A DNA stretch of 64,000 bases, from assembly GCF_019550795.1 (NCBI RefSeq), contig NZ_CP080545.1, positions 1,011,501-1,075,500 on the forward strand, in the 5' to 3' direction. The notes under the pieces are model-generated. The model ran no database searches, was not told the DNA's origin, and worked only from the letters and a program-made list of their open reading frames with translations. Position numbers and translations under genes: made by a program. Positions 24,935-33,093 of the stretch are shown here, piece by piece (the first letter of the stretch is position 1; every line of letters begins with the position of its first letter). This DNA comes from Paenibacillus sp. sptzw28. GTDB taxonomy: Bacteria > Bacillota > Bacilli > Paenibacillales > Paenibacillaceae.

Positions 24935-26285
24935 GGGTCTGTCAAATCTTTTGTGTAAACTCTTTTCGTGCTTTCCCCCGAGGGGGAAATTTTATCGCAG
25001 ATGCTGTCCGATGCGGTCCGGATAGAAAACGGAGAGCTGCAGCAGCATTTGACCCCAGTTTTGAACGCGGCCTGTCCATTTACGCGTAACATCCATGGTG
25101 GCCAGATAAAGCATTTTCAACAAGGATTCATCCGTCGGGAAGATGCTTTTTCCCTTCGTCACTTTGCGAAGTTGGCGGTGGTAACTCTCGATGATGTTGG
25201 TGGTGTAAATGAGCTTGCGGATTTCGGGTGGGTACTTGAAGAAGGTGGCCAGCTCATCCCAGTTATTGCGCCAAGAGCGAATGATGAGCGGGTACTTATT
25301 CCCCCAGGTTTCCTCGAAGCGATCGAGTTCGACGAGTGCCATTTCTTCCGTCGCTGCTTTGTAAATCGGCTTCAGGTCAGCTGTTACCTTCTTCAGATCC
25401 TTGTAAGAGACGTAACGGGTGGAGTTGCGGATCTGGTGGATGATACACTTCTGAATATCCGTTTTCGCGTAACAAGCCTGAATGGCTTGGCTGAAGCCGG
25501 TCAGATTATCGACACAGATGATAAGGATATCATGCACGCCCCGGTTCTTCAGGTCGTTTAGAACATTAAGCCAGAACTTGGCGGATTCATGCTCACCAAT
25601 CCACATGCCCAGTACATCCTTGTTGCCATCCAGGTCGATGCCGATTACCATGTAGGCGGCTTTATTGACAATGGCACCATCTTGCTTCACCTTGAAGTGT
25701 ATGGCATCCAGGAAGACAACCGCGTACACGCCTTGGAGCGGCCGGTTCTGCCATTCCTTAATCAAGGGAATGATCTTGTTGGTCACGTTAGAAATAAAGG
25801 TGGGAGAGACCTCAATCCCATACAGATTTTGCAGATGATCCTGAATCTCACGCGTGCTGACACCTTTGGCATAGAGGGCGATAATCTGATCTTCAATGCC
25901 GGTCACATTAGACTGGTGCTTCTTCACCACCAGGGGTTCAAATTCCCCTTGCCGGTCACGGGGAACGGCGATCTCCTGATCACCATACTCACTTACGATG
26001 GTTTTCTTACTCTTGCCATTACGACTGTTGGTCGTCTGCTTGTTCTGCATGTCGTGCTTCTCATAGCCCAGATGTTCATCCATCTCGGCTTCCAGCATCT
26101 CCTGCAGCGTTTCGGCAAACAGCTCTTTCAACGCATTCTGTGCATCCTGCGCCGAGACCAATTTATTCTCCTTGATGAACTGCCGGAGTTGCTGTTTCGT
26201 CCATAATCCCATGTGTTCTCCCCAACCTTTCTTCTACTTCCATTGTAATAGGTTTAGGAGTTTACACAATCTATTTTACAGACTC
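24935..26285 (-). mobile_element. IS256-family element, 1351 bp, with 8-bp target duplication
   Basis: Terminal inverted repeats start GGGTCTGTCAAAT (24935) and, read from the other end, GAGTCTGTAAAAT (26285), both continuing to TGTGTAAACTC. TCCTATTC is duplicated at 24927-24934 and 26286-26293. Eight-bp duplications are usual for IS256. The element is complete and carries one transposase gene. Confidence 0.92.
24992..26212 (-). CDS. IS256-family (Mutator-type) transposase
   Basis: This intact 406-residue DDE transposase shows the family features: MLEAEMDEHLGYEKHD, TNSRNGKSKKTIVSEYGDQE, VPRDRQGEFEPLVVKKHQ, SPTFISNVTNKIIPLIKEWQ, the first catalytic Asp in VVFLDAIHFKVKQ, the second in ILIICVDNLTGFSQAI, and the C-terminal Glu in IYTTNIIESYHRQLRKVTKG. 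Its length is typical. It lies inside its terminal repeats, antisense to the disrupted Nudix gene. Confidence 0.95.
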   Translation of the reverse strand: MGLWTKQQLRQFIKENKLVSAQDAQNALKELFAETLQEMLEAEMDEHLGYEKHDMQNKQTTNSRNGKSKKTIVSEYGDQEIAVPRDRQGEFEPLVVKKHQSNVTGIEDQIIALYAKGVSTREIQDHLQNLYGIEVSPTFISNVTNKIIPLIKEWQNRPLQGVYAVVFLDAIHFKVKQDGAIVNKAAYMVIGIDLDGNKDVLGMWIGEHESAKFWLNVLNDLKNRGVHDILIICVDNLTGFSQAIQACYAKTDIQKCIIHQIRNSTRYVSYKDLKKVTADLKPIYKAATEEMALVELDRFEETWGNKYPLIIRSWRNNWDELATFFKYPPEIRKLIYTTNIIESYHRQLRKVTKGKSIFPTDESLLKMLYLATMDVTRKWTGRVQNWGQMLLQLSVFYPDRIGQHLR

Positions 26286-26406
26286 TCCTATTCAGACAAA
26301 TGTTTGCGTTGGAGCAGTTACAGTTAATGATGAACAGCTTCCACACATCCAATGGTCTACTGTTAAACAAACTTCATCCTTCTGAAAATTGTAGCTTTTT
26401 GAGTTT

Positions 26407-26490
26407 AAGCTATCGGGAGACTATAGCTCAATAAAGACACGAAGGCAGTCGGTATGAACTGTCGGTTGTTTCTTACTGGAAGATTATTAA
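26407..26490 (+). repeat. attC-like unit 12 (degenerate)
   Basis: AAGCTATCGGGAGACTATAG at 26408-26427 aligns with the left box. GGCAGTC...ACTGTCGG gives a weak stem. TTACTGGAAGATTATT at about 26473 aligns with the right box. It follows the Nudix stop by about 20 bp and precedes the next start by about 65 bp, the usual cassette spacing. Confidence 0.5.
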
Positions 26491-26553
26491 AAAAGGAAAC
26501 CCCTCGGTTATAGTCGAATCGATAACAGTCATCTTATTAGAGGAGGCAAGTGA

Positions 26554-27042
26554 GTGCTTCAACTGATCCCTGTTCCGGAAGATAAAAAGGAAGTTCTTCA
26601 AAACCTTTATCAGCTATATCATTATGATTTTAGTCAATTTACCGAAAATGACATCAATAGCTTTGGATTATACGAGATCAGTTTGGATCACTACTGGCAA
26701 GATCCTCGATGGAATCCATTCTTTATTCATTTTGCGGACAAAATCGTTGGCTTCCTTGTAGTACTATTTGAAAATTATGATGTTGATCCAGATCCGACAC
26801 ACGTTATATATGATTTTATGGTGCTTAGGAAATTTAGAAGAACCGGTGTAGGGAGGAAAGCCGCAGAAAAAGCGTTTAATTTGTTTAAGGCAAATTGGAA
26901 AGTTGCTCAAATGAGTAACAATGAGCCTGCTATTCTATTTTGGCGTGATATGATCAGGGAGTACACGGGTGACACTTATTCCGAATTATTTAGGCAAGAC
27001 TTAAATAAGTATGTTCAAACCTTCAGCAATAAAGGCTCATAA
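26554..27042 (+). CDS. GNAT family N-acetyltransferase
   Basis: This 162-residue GNAT protein has the acetyl-CoA binding segment FMVLRKFRRTGVGRKAAEKA (R/Q-x-x-G-x-G/A) after strand HVIYDF, and a C-terminal helix-strand NNEPAILFWRDMIREYTG. The N-terminal region (FGLYEISLDHYWQDPRWNPF) is that of a subfamily often annotated as GNAT acceptor-unknown in Bacillus relatives. It starts with GTG after GGAGGCAAG. A degenerate homologue lies at 33.1 kb. It is followed within 20 bp by the target site of element B. Confidence 0.88.
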   Translation: MLQLIPVPEDKKEVLQNLYQLYHYDFSQFTENDINSFGLYEISLDHYWQDPRWNPFFIHFADKIVGFLVVLFENYDVDPDPTHVIYDFMVLRKFRRTGVGRKAAEKAFNLFKANWKVAQMSNNEPAILFWRDMIREYTGDTYSELFRQDLNKYVQTFSNKGS

Positions 27043-27046
27043 ATAA

Positions 27047-27063
27047 CAAACGGGCATTGAACT
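27047..27063 (+). repeat. attC-like unit 13, left remainder before element B
   Basis: ACAAACGGGCATTGAACT ends at the CT core beside element B. The right-hand continuation CTAACGGACACGATAG follows the element at 28833. The restored site would read TTGAACTAACGGACACG. Confidence 0.6.
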
Positions 27064-27098
27064 CCCTCGGTACGAATTAGTTTTCTCACGAATGCTCG

Positions 27099-27411
27099 CT
27101 TATTCGCAGGATTTCGCCCCTTTTATGAGGGATGAAAGTTAGGAAGAGCGACCCCGTTATAGACGTTGGCAACATGAAGGCGTAGGGAAATAGAGGGGGA
27201 GGTTGTCGCCCCAGACATTTCCAGATACTGCACGCATTCTCCACGCCACCTCGGAGGTTTTCACTCCCATGTCTCAACGGGTCTTTGCCCTCTCATTCCT
27301 TCGTTACACCTGTCCAAGGGGTGGAGGCCGGTCTTGCTAACGGTACGGGTCGGTGCCCTTTGGTTCAATGTATCCGGTACTCCGTGCTTTCTTTGAAATC
27401 CCGCGAATAAG
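27099..27411 (-). ncRNA. Putative guide RNA region of element B
   Basis: It is nearly identical to the region in element A and enclosed by the same inverted repeats (TTATTCGCAGG and CCGCGAATAA). Its target-loop segment GCTAACGGTACG lies at 27336-27347 (plus strand), against the neighbouring target GCTAACGGACACG. Confidence 0.62.
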
Positions 27412-27445
27412 CCAATCTACGTGCAACGCAACGGTATGACTTGGT

Positions 27446-28717
27446 TTAAGCAGCTTGCTGAAGAGGGCGTGTCTTCTGTGGGATGTAAGCTTGACCCGTA
27501 CGTGCCATGCCGACCAGGATCCGAGCCAGTTTGCCGCATAGCTTCATGATCGACCTCATTTTCTTCATCTTCTTCACGTTCACATTGTATGCATGCATTG
27601 CTTGAAACTCGGGATTATTCATCACGAGACTCATCGTCATCATGAAGATAAAGCGTCGAAGGCGAGATCGCCCGCGCTTGCTGATCTTCATCTGTCCGGT
27701 CCATTTACCTGAACTTGCTTCGGCAAGATTGAGACCCGCATGACGCAGCAGGGCATTTCCGTGAACAAAGCCGCTTAAATCGCCGGCCTCACCAAGAATA
27801 CCGGCTAGCGAGATGGCACTAATCCCCTTAACGGCCAGCATGGACTTCGCGAAGGGAATGCGTTCTAATACGGAAACGATCTCACGCTCTACGTCCTTCA
27901 ACTGTGCACAAGCCAAGTCATACTCTGCGAGCAGCTGCTTCAAATGAAGCTTGTAGGCCTGCTCTGCTTGTCTGGAACCGACAGAGCGTCCAGCCAGTGC
28001 GATTAAGGCGCGGGCCTTCCGCTCACCGCAGTGCCGCTTCATAAGAGACTTCCATCGCTGAATCAGATCTTGTGGTTGTAACTCGCTGAGTTCCGCTGGC
28101 GTTGGAAACAGACGAAGCGTAGCTAACGAACCGACGCCCATCAGGTTCTTGAAAACCTGACGAAGCTCAGGAAAAACAACGTCAACCCAGCGATGAATTT
28201 GGTTTTTGGCGCTTACGACTCGCTTCACTACAAAGTCCCGGTTGGAGAGTAAGACGCGGAGCTCTGTAAAGGCTTCAGGTGTGGTGCGTGCGATGGAGTA
28301 ATACCCGTTCTTCACCATGTCGGCAATGACAAGCGCATCCTTTTTATCGCTCTTTGAGGGCGTATTGTCGCGGTTTTCTTTGTTCTTTTTCACAAGATGT
28401 GGATTTACGAGAACGACCTCAAACTGACGTTCTGAAAGCCATCGCGATACATTGAGCCAGTAGTGTCCGGTTGGTTCCATTCCCACAATCGCTGCGGTTA
28501 AGTGGTGGGCGGTCTGCAGCCGCTGGACCCATTGAAGAAGGTTGTGAAAGCCATCTTCGTCGTTTGAAAAGGATAAGGGATTGCCGACCACGATACCACG
28601 AAAGTTTACGGCACGTGCGACATGCGTTTGCTGGGCAATGTCGATCCCGATGACTAAATGTTCAGCTGTAATCTTTTCTATCAGTTGATTTTGCCGGGCT
28701 TGCGATTTAAACTTCAT
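27446..28717 (-). CDS. IS110-family (IS1111-like) transposase, copy B
   Basis: This intact 423-residue protein has the same catalytic residues as copy A (VIGIDIAQQTH, GMEPTGHYW, SDKKDALVIAD). From about 27446 to 28130 the nucleotide sequence matches copy A almost completely. From about 28130 to the start there are many silent changes and some replacements (ITAEHLVIGID versus ITAQHLVVGID). Parts of this divergent block resemble copy C, so the copies are mosaics. The element is probably functional. Confidence 0.95.
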   Translation of the reverse strand: MKFKSQARQNQLIEKITAEHLVIGIDIAQQTHVARAVNFRGIVVGNPLSFSNDEDGFHNLLQWVQRLQTAHHLTAAIVGMEPTGHYWLNVSRWLSERQFEVVLVNPHLVKKNKENRDNTPSKSDKKDALVIADMVKNGYYSIARTTPEAFTELRVLLSNRDFVVKRVVSAKNQIHRWVDVVFPELRQVFKNLMGVGSLATLRLFPTPAELSELQPQDLIQRWKSLMKRHCGERKARALIALAGRSVGSRQAEQAYKLHLKQLLAEYDLACAQLKDVEREIVSVLERIPFAKSMLAVKGISAISLAGILGEAGDLSGFVHGNALLRHAGLNLAEASSGKWTGQMKISKRGRSRLRRFIFMMTMSLVMNNPEFQAMHAYNVNVKKMKKMRSIMKLCGKLARILVGMARTGQAYIPQKTRPLQQAA

Positions 28718-28832
28718 AGTAGAGCGTCCTCCTGGATGATGGGATTTTAAGGGCTATGACCCATTGCGTACTCCCATCGTACCGAGGCGCTCGTTTTTTT
28801 GCAAAACGGAAATTTAACGCTCTACAGGAATG

Positions 28833-28856
28833 CTAACGGACACGATAGTGAATTGA
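28833..28856 (+). repeat. attC-like unit 13, left box after element B
   Basis: CTAACGGACACGATAGTGAA continues the box interrupted by element B. No convincing stem or right box follows before the next gene at 28937. Confidence 0.6.
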
Positions 28857-28936
28857 TTATTTTTGAAGCAAGCACCGTGAATTAATATCGCGCGCAAAAG
28901 TTACACCTCGTCATCACACAGATTAGGAGGCTTGAA

Positions 28937-29698
28937 ATGAATCATTCCTCGTCATATACAGTTGTAGTAATCGCAGATATTCACGGCAACGTGGCTGCAC
29001 TCAACGCTGTTCTTGAGAATCTTCAAAACCGACCATATGACAGTCTGGTGGTCGCTGGCGACTTAGTGCTGAACGGACCCCGCCCCGCCGAAAGCCTTGA
29101 CATGATAAGGAATCTGGGCGTTCCCACGATTTACGGGAACACAGACCTGTTGGTCTTTGATAAACAGTACTCCGAGGAAAGACTGGACTGGGTGAGAGAG
29201 AAGTTAGGAACAGATGGCTTGAGCTATCTGAAGAGTCTGCCCTTTGAGTACAGAATAACTCCACCAGGAGGGCAGTCTCCGGAGGATGACCTTCTCATTG
29301 TGCACGCAACACCTACTGATGTGACCGGTATATTGGTTCTTCAACCTGTTCCGTTCAGTCTTCGGACGATGACTCCAGAAGAGGAAGCCAAGACACTTCT
29401 GGGGGATGCGAAGGCCAATCTGATTGTGGCAGGACACCTTCACTACGCAGCCTATGGCGTTCCGTGCGGTCAGCGATATAGCATCATTGATTCAGTTGGA
29501 TTTCCATTTGATGGAGATCATCGAGCCGGATATGCAAGTGTGACATGGAATGGACAAAAATGGAATGTAGAGAATCACAGGTTGAGCTATGATTACCACA
29601 GAGTTGTAGAGGATGTCCGGCAATGTGGTGCGCCTTTTGGTGAGTCGTCAGCTCAAAGGATTCTTCAAGCCCGATCCAGACCGATCTTAGAGAATTAA
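28937..29698 (+). CDS. Calcineurin-like metallophosphoesterase
   Basis: This 253-residue protein has the five metal-binding motifs in order: IADIHGNVAAL (DxH), VVAGDLVLNGP (GDx), IYGNTDLLVF (GN-T/H-D), LLIVHATPTD (H) and IVAGHLHYAAYG (GHxH). This order and length match the YfcE/YvnB-like single-domain phosphoesterases that act on small phosphate esters with two metal ions. The D in GNTD is kept, though the usual His of GNHE/D is Thr, as in some YfcE relatives. AGGAGG precedes the ATG. Genes of this kind occur as lone accessory genes; the substrate is unknown. Confidence 0.88.
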   Translation: MNHSSSYTVVVIADIHGNVAALNAVLENLQNRPYDSLVVAGDLVLNGPRPAESLDMIRNLGVPTIYGNTDLLVFDKQYSEERLDWVREKLGTDGLSYLKSLPFEYRITPPGGQSPEDDLLIVHATPTDVTGILVLQPVPFSLRTMTPEEEAKTLLGDAKANLIVAGHLHYAAYGVPCGQRYSIIDSVGFPFDGDHRAGYASVTWNGQKWNVENHRLSYDYHRVVEDVRQCGAPFGESSAQRILQARSRPILEN

Positions 29699-29829
29699 AG
29701 ACGGTAATGGTGCGCGCTTTACGACATCCGCTCCGCTAATATTGGGGAGGACCGCCAACGTGTAACTGCGTGTTTGTGCTCCAGGCGCTTCGCGCCCGGG
29801 GCTAGATCATGGACACAATATATGTCGGA

Positions 29830-29899
29830 CGACAAGAACATCTATACAATGGAAGTCGCATAAACTGGGCTTTTTTTATTTGTATAGAAGTTCTTGTCG
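29830..29899. repeat. 20-bp inverted repeat of the GACAAGAAC family
   Basis: CGACAAGAACATCTATACAA (29830-29849) and TTGTATAGAAGTTCTTGTCG (29880-29899) are 20-bp arms with one mismatch. A third partial copy GAACTTCTATACA follows at about 29911. It has the same core as the repeats at 19.96 and 40.5 kb. The loop contains a run of T. Confidence 0.7.
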
Positions 29900-29953
29900 T
29901 TTGCTCAAGAGAACTTCTATACATTGCCGTTTGGCAATAAAGGTACGTTATTT

Positions 29954-29975
29954 TATTAAGAACGGGAGGATAGTA
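29954..29975 (+). repeat. attC-like unit 14 (right box-like)
   Basis: TATTAAGAACGGGAGGATAG aligns with the right box CTAACGGGCAGNTTAG. The left part is not recognisable. It is followed 97 bp later by the next gene start. Confidence 0.4.
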
Positions 29976-30071
29976 CGACGATTTATCGAATGTGAATTAC
30001 GATTACTCAGTCAAGACGGTTGCTGAATCGCGAATACCTTAAAATTGAATTTATTGTTAGGAGGAGGCAAG

Positions 30072-30632
30072 ATGGAGTTCATATTTATTCGACATGGCCA
30101 TGGAGAACATCTCAACGACTATCCAAATCGGTTGAATACGTTACATCCTAGTCTTACAGAATACGGAAAATTTCAGGTCGTGCAACTTCGGGATAAAATA
30201 ATAATTAATTCTGATGATTTGATTCTTGTAAGTCCAACTAAACGTACAATTGAGACAGCAATGATGTTGATGAATAGTTTGGATTTCATTATTACTCCGC
30301 TTGTTGGTCCGAGAATGTTCCCACAAAACCCCGAATTTCCTTTTCTTGCTTGTGATCAGATCCTTTCGAAAACTGAGATTACAAACTTTTATGGAGACGC
30401 AGAAATTCTAGACTTTAATTTGGATTGTTGGAAAGGAATTAACAGGGTCGATCAGGACGTTTTTGAAGGATATGCTAAGCAGTTATTAGATTGGATCGGA
30501 GACAGATATAACAGAATATTTATTATTTCACATGACGGTACAATAACGAATTATCGAATATTGCTTGGAGAAGAAGGATTGACAAGAAGGGATTTTCTGG
30601 GTGAAACAGGGGTATACAAGATGATTGTGTAG
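30072..30632 (+). CDS. Histidine phosphatase (phosphoglycerate mutase-like) family protein
   Basis: This 186-residue protein begins MEFIFIRHGHGEHLNDYPNR, with the catalytic RHG motif, and has the second conserved block LVSPTKRTIETAMMLM and the later HDG motif (FIISHDGTITNYRILL), the phosphate-pocket His. The start at 30072 is preferred to a TTG upstream because AGGAGGAGG lies 6 nt before it. It is a branch 2-like small phosphatase acting on phosphorylated metabolites or nucleotides; substrate unknown. It ends 12 bp before attC-like unit 15. Confidence 0.87.
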   Translation: MEFIFIRHGHGEHLNDYPNRLNTLHPSLTEYGKFQVVQLRDKIIINSDDLILVSPTKRTIETAMMLMNSLDFIITPLVGPRMFPQNPEFPFLACDQILSKTEITNFYGDAEILDFNLDCWKGINRVDQDVFEGYAKQLLDWIGDRYNRIFIISHDGTITNYRILLGEEGLTRRDFLGETGVYKMIV

Positions 30633-30643
30633 TCTTATCCTCC

Positions 30644-30746
30644 CTAAGCGAAACGGATACGTTACTTATAAAGGGATCGCCCAGCTGCCGCGCAGTCAAT
30701 TAGATCCCTTTTTCCTTCGCTCGCTTAACGGGGCAGATTTGCGCAA
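30644..30746 (+). repeat. attC-like unit 15
   Basis: A variant left box AAGCGAAACGGATACGTTAC starts at 30645. The stem AAGGGATC/GATCCCTT at 30671-30678 and 30703-30710 encloses GCTGCCGCGCAG. Right box GCTTAACGGGGCAGATTTGC lies at 30723-30742. Confidence 0.72.
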
Positions 30747-30843
30747 CATGCCAAGCTTGGGAAACCGCAATAGGTCAAAAGAGGAAAATTTAAATGAGCC
30801 GCGAAATTCTATAGTTAAAAATAATGGGATCGGGAGAGCGTGG

Positions 30844-31797
30844 ATGAGCAATCAACCCGTTACGGTTCAAGAGAGGCATCGCCTTTTAGTTTTTAATGTA
30901 ATGGACTACATCGAAGAGCACCTTAACGAAAAGCTTACGCTCCATAAGGTAGCGGAGTTGGTTTCGTATTCGCCTTTTCACTTTCATCGCCTATTTAAAG
31001 CGGTCACCAGTGAAAACCTAAACGATTATGTTAAAAGAACTCGTTTGGAACGAGCCCTAACTAAAATCATACTCTTTCATGACCAGAGTCTATCGGAAAT
31101 TGCCATAGATTGTGGTTTTTCTTCGATCGGCGATTTTTCTCGTTCGTTTAAAAGTTACTTTGGAAGAAATGCTTCAGAGTTCAGGGAACAAGGTAATCGC
31201 CAAAATCGCAAGATTTGTGAAATAGATCGCAAGATTACCGAAAGATATTTCGATACAAAATATTACAATAGTATTAATCCGGATGGTACAACGCGCATTG
31301 AAGCAAAAAGATCACTAAAGGTTACTGTAAAACAGCTGCCTTCTTACAGTGTCATCTATGATCGATGCATTGGAAGACCAGATCCTTTCTCTGATCAAGA
31401 AAGGATCCGACAAGCGTTTGAGAGGGTTTCGACCTGGGCCAAGTTGAAACCGAATGTTATTTACCAATCCATGAACATCGGGATCCCTTATTATTTCCCT
31501 TTACTGGGGGAACAGGTCCATTGGAGGTATGATGCTTGTCGAACGATTCCTGCTAATCTGGATGGTGACCTAGGAATGGGCAGTCGCCGGATTGCCGGTG
31601 GAACGTATGGTGTCATTCAGTTAGAGAAACATCCCAACCTGTATGATTCCATCATGGATATCTTATTTTATGAATGGCTGCCTGAAAGTGGTTTTGTCTT
31701 CGATGATAGCAGACCGCTGCTGGAGCTATTCCCAGTATCCGATGTCGGACATGCAGTTTATGTGGATTGCTGCATTCCAATTATTAAACGAGGTTAG
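30844..31797 (+). CDS. AraC family regulator with GyrI-like effector domain
   Basis: This 317-residue protein has an N-terminal double helix-turn-helix (residues about 12-110: VMDYIEEHLNEKLTLHKVAE, YSPFHFHRLFKAVTSENLND, LSEIAIDCGFSSIGDFSRSF, YFGRNASEFR) and a C-terminal GyrI/Rob-type ligand domain (YSVIYDRCIGRPDPFSDQER, GIPYYFPLLGEQVHWRYDAC, IAGGTYGVIQLEKHPNLYDS). The architecture matches SoxS/Rob-like multidrug-responsive activators. The ATG at 30844 with GGGAGAGCG upstream is preferred over a longer open frame that runs into the attC-like unit. The next gene, 12 bp away, also starts with a GyrI-like domain. Confidence 0.9.
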   Translation: MSNQPVTVQERHRLLVFNVMDYIEEHLNEKLTLHKVAELVSYSPFHFHRLFKAVTSENLNDYVKRTRLERALTKIILFHDQSLSEIAIDCGFSSIGDFSRSFKSYFGRNASEFREQGNRQNRKICEIDRKITERYFDTKYYNSINPDGTTRIEAKRSLKVTVKQLPSYSVIYDRCIGRPDPFSDQERIRQAFERVSTWAKLKPNVIYQSMNIGIPYYFPLLGEQVHWRYDACRTIPANLDGDLGMGSRRIAGGTYGVIQLEKHPNLYDSIMDILFYEWLPESGFVFDDSRPLLELFPVSDVGHAVYVDCCIPIIKRG

Positions 31798-31809
31798 GAA
31801 CGGTGTCTT

Positions 31810-33093
31810 ATGAATGTGCAAATGACAGTCCAAGGTACTCTATCTCTGGTAGGTTTCACAACCGAAACGACTGACTCAAGCGGTAGGGCTTCCTCAAACT
31901 TAGCCAAAGCATTAATCGAACGCATAGGCGAGATCACCAGCCGTAAAAACGATAAAGTGTATATCTTCTCCACGTTTTCTGACGACTATATGCCTGGGCG
32001 AGTGTTTACGCTTTTTGTCGGTGTTGAGTCAGAGGATCAGGTGCGGCTGCCCGAAGGTATGTCTTTAAAAAAAGTAGAGGCGCATCAGTATGCGGTTATT
32101 TCTCACAACGGGTCCACGCGGACTACAGGCCCCACTGTGGATTTTTTTCTGAAGCAATGGCTGCCGAATTCAGACTATGTTGAAGCTTCCCCGTTTCATT
32201 TTCAAATATTGAGGGTTACGGGGATTGACGACCCATCGTCCGTTATAGACATATGGTTCCCCGTCGTATTAAAAAAAGAAAAACAAGCTATAGAACCTAT
32301 CACAGTCCCTTCCTTAAATTACGACGGAGGTTTTATCCATGTTTTATGGGATTATCATGAAGCGGCGGCGGAATGGTATTCCAAACACTTTCTTTGGAAA
32401 AGTGGTGAAACCCATGCCTCTAGCTCAGAGAAACTGACCCGGCATGCTTTTGGAACATGGATAAAATCTGTACTTTCCGAAAATGGGCCGCATCCAGGTT
32501 TGGTGGATCGCGGAGTTGATCCCAATGTACGTTGGTGCTGGAATACGAAAGATATTGTGGGGGCTCACAATTACTTTAAGGAAAATGAAATCCGAGTTTC
32601 CGACATCTATTTGGGTCCGGGGGAACGGTATTATTTCGATCTTTGGGCGACTTACGAAGGTACGCGTCTGACCGTTTGCGGGTACCCGGAGCTTGAACAA
32701 GACTACGGAGCAAGACTTTGTCCGGGTTGGGTTCGTATCGGAGTTAGGGATGTACAAGCAGCCAAGAAGTGGTACCAGAATTATGTCGGGATGTCTATCC
32801 TTGAGGAGCATCCCGAACAGGGATGGGCTCTTATGGGACTTGGGGTAGAGCATCATCCAGGAACATCCTTATGGTGGCTGGAAACGCTGCCCCCGAATGC
32901 CTATACAGGACCAATTAACGGCCCTGCTACACCCTACTGCGTCCTTCATGATAAATGGGTATTCCAAAACTATCATCAATTCTTACTCGACAGCGGTGTA
33001 TCCGTTTCCGATATTTCCGGTAATCTAAACGGATTTGCACGGTTCCATTTCTTCGATCCAGATGGAAATCGATTTAGTATTCAAAAATATTGA
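31810..33093 (+). CDS. GyrI-like effector domain fused to two VOC domains
   Basis: This 427-residue protein has three parts. Residues about 5-155 form a GyrI/Rob-type domain (GTLSLVGFTTETTDSSGRAS, VFTLFVGVESEDQVRLPEGM, YVEASPFHFQILRVTGID). Residues about 172-295 form a VOC domain with partner helix EAAAEWYSKHFLWKSGE. Residues about 305-427 form a second VOC domain (WVRIGVRDVQAAKKWYQNYV, GMSILEE, ending FHFFDPDGNRFSIQKY). This combination with an adjacent AraC-GyrI regulator suggests a ligand-binding or resistance function. The stop overlaps the first bases of a GNAT remnant. Confidence 0.8.
   Translation: MNVQMTVQGTLSLVGFTTETTDSSGRASSNLAKALIERIGEITSRKNDKVYIFSTFSDDYMPGRVFTLFVGVESEDQVRLPEGMSLKKVEAHQYAVISHNGSTRTTGPTVDFFLKQWLPNSDYVEASPFHFQILRVTGIDDPSSVIDIWFPVVLKKEKQAIEPITVPSLNYDGGFIHVLWDYHEAAAEWYSKHFLWKSGETHASSSEKLTRHAFGTWIKSVLSENGPHPGLVDRGVDPNVRWCWNTKDIVGAHNYFKENEIRVSDIYLGPGERYYFDLWATYEGTRLTVCGYPELEQDYGARLCPGWVRIGVRDVQAAKKWYQNYVGMSILEEHPEQGWALMGLGVEHHPGTSLWWLETLPPNAYTGPINGPATPYCVLHDKWVFQNYHQFLLDSGVSVSDISGNLNGFARFHFFDPDGNRFSIQKY

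Larger units (their letters stand above)
24640..26385 (+). pseudogene. Nudix hydrolase, internally deleted and split by an IS256-family element
   Basis: The GTG at 24640, 8 nt after GGAGG, starts VEVRQMATAFLMHQEHVLMM. The Nudix box is visible only in part (GGIGGHLEYEEL...KASYREI) and then jumps to DHRNFIPSDEGELFWIHKSE, so the EExG half of the box and some 35-40 residues are missing, a separate in-frame deletion. The element enters after LENP. Removing 24935-26293 restores the frame exactly: PIQTNVCVGAVTVNDEQLPH then IQWSTVKQTSSF and TGA 26383-26385. The gene must have been inactive before or after the insertion; an intact box would be needed to hydrolyse nucleoside diphosphate derivatives. 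Confidence 0.82.
27064..28834 (-). mobile_element. IS1111-like element copy B (lineage 1), 1771 bp
   Basis: The boundaries are the same as in copy A: CT/CCCTCGGTACG at 27062 and AGGAATG/CT at 28826-28834. Subterminal repeats CCTCGGTACG and CGTACCGAGG are present. It differs from copy A by one base pair in length (one C fewer near 27250) and by a block of substitutions in the 5' third of the transposase gene. It is inserted in attC-like unit 13 in the same orientation as A and C. Confidence 0.88.

Noticed and set aside
24968..26206. Long plus-strand frames within the IS256 element (197 and 205 codons)
   Set aside because: They are shadows antisense to an intact transposase and have no family features of their own.
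30625..30843. N-terminal extension of the AraC regulator
   Set aside because: It would be translated from within attC-like unit 15; the ATG at 30844 has its own ribosome binding site and gives the normal domain start.
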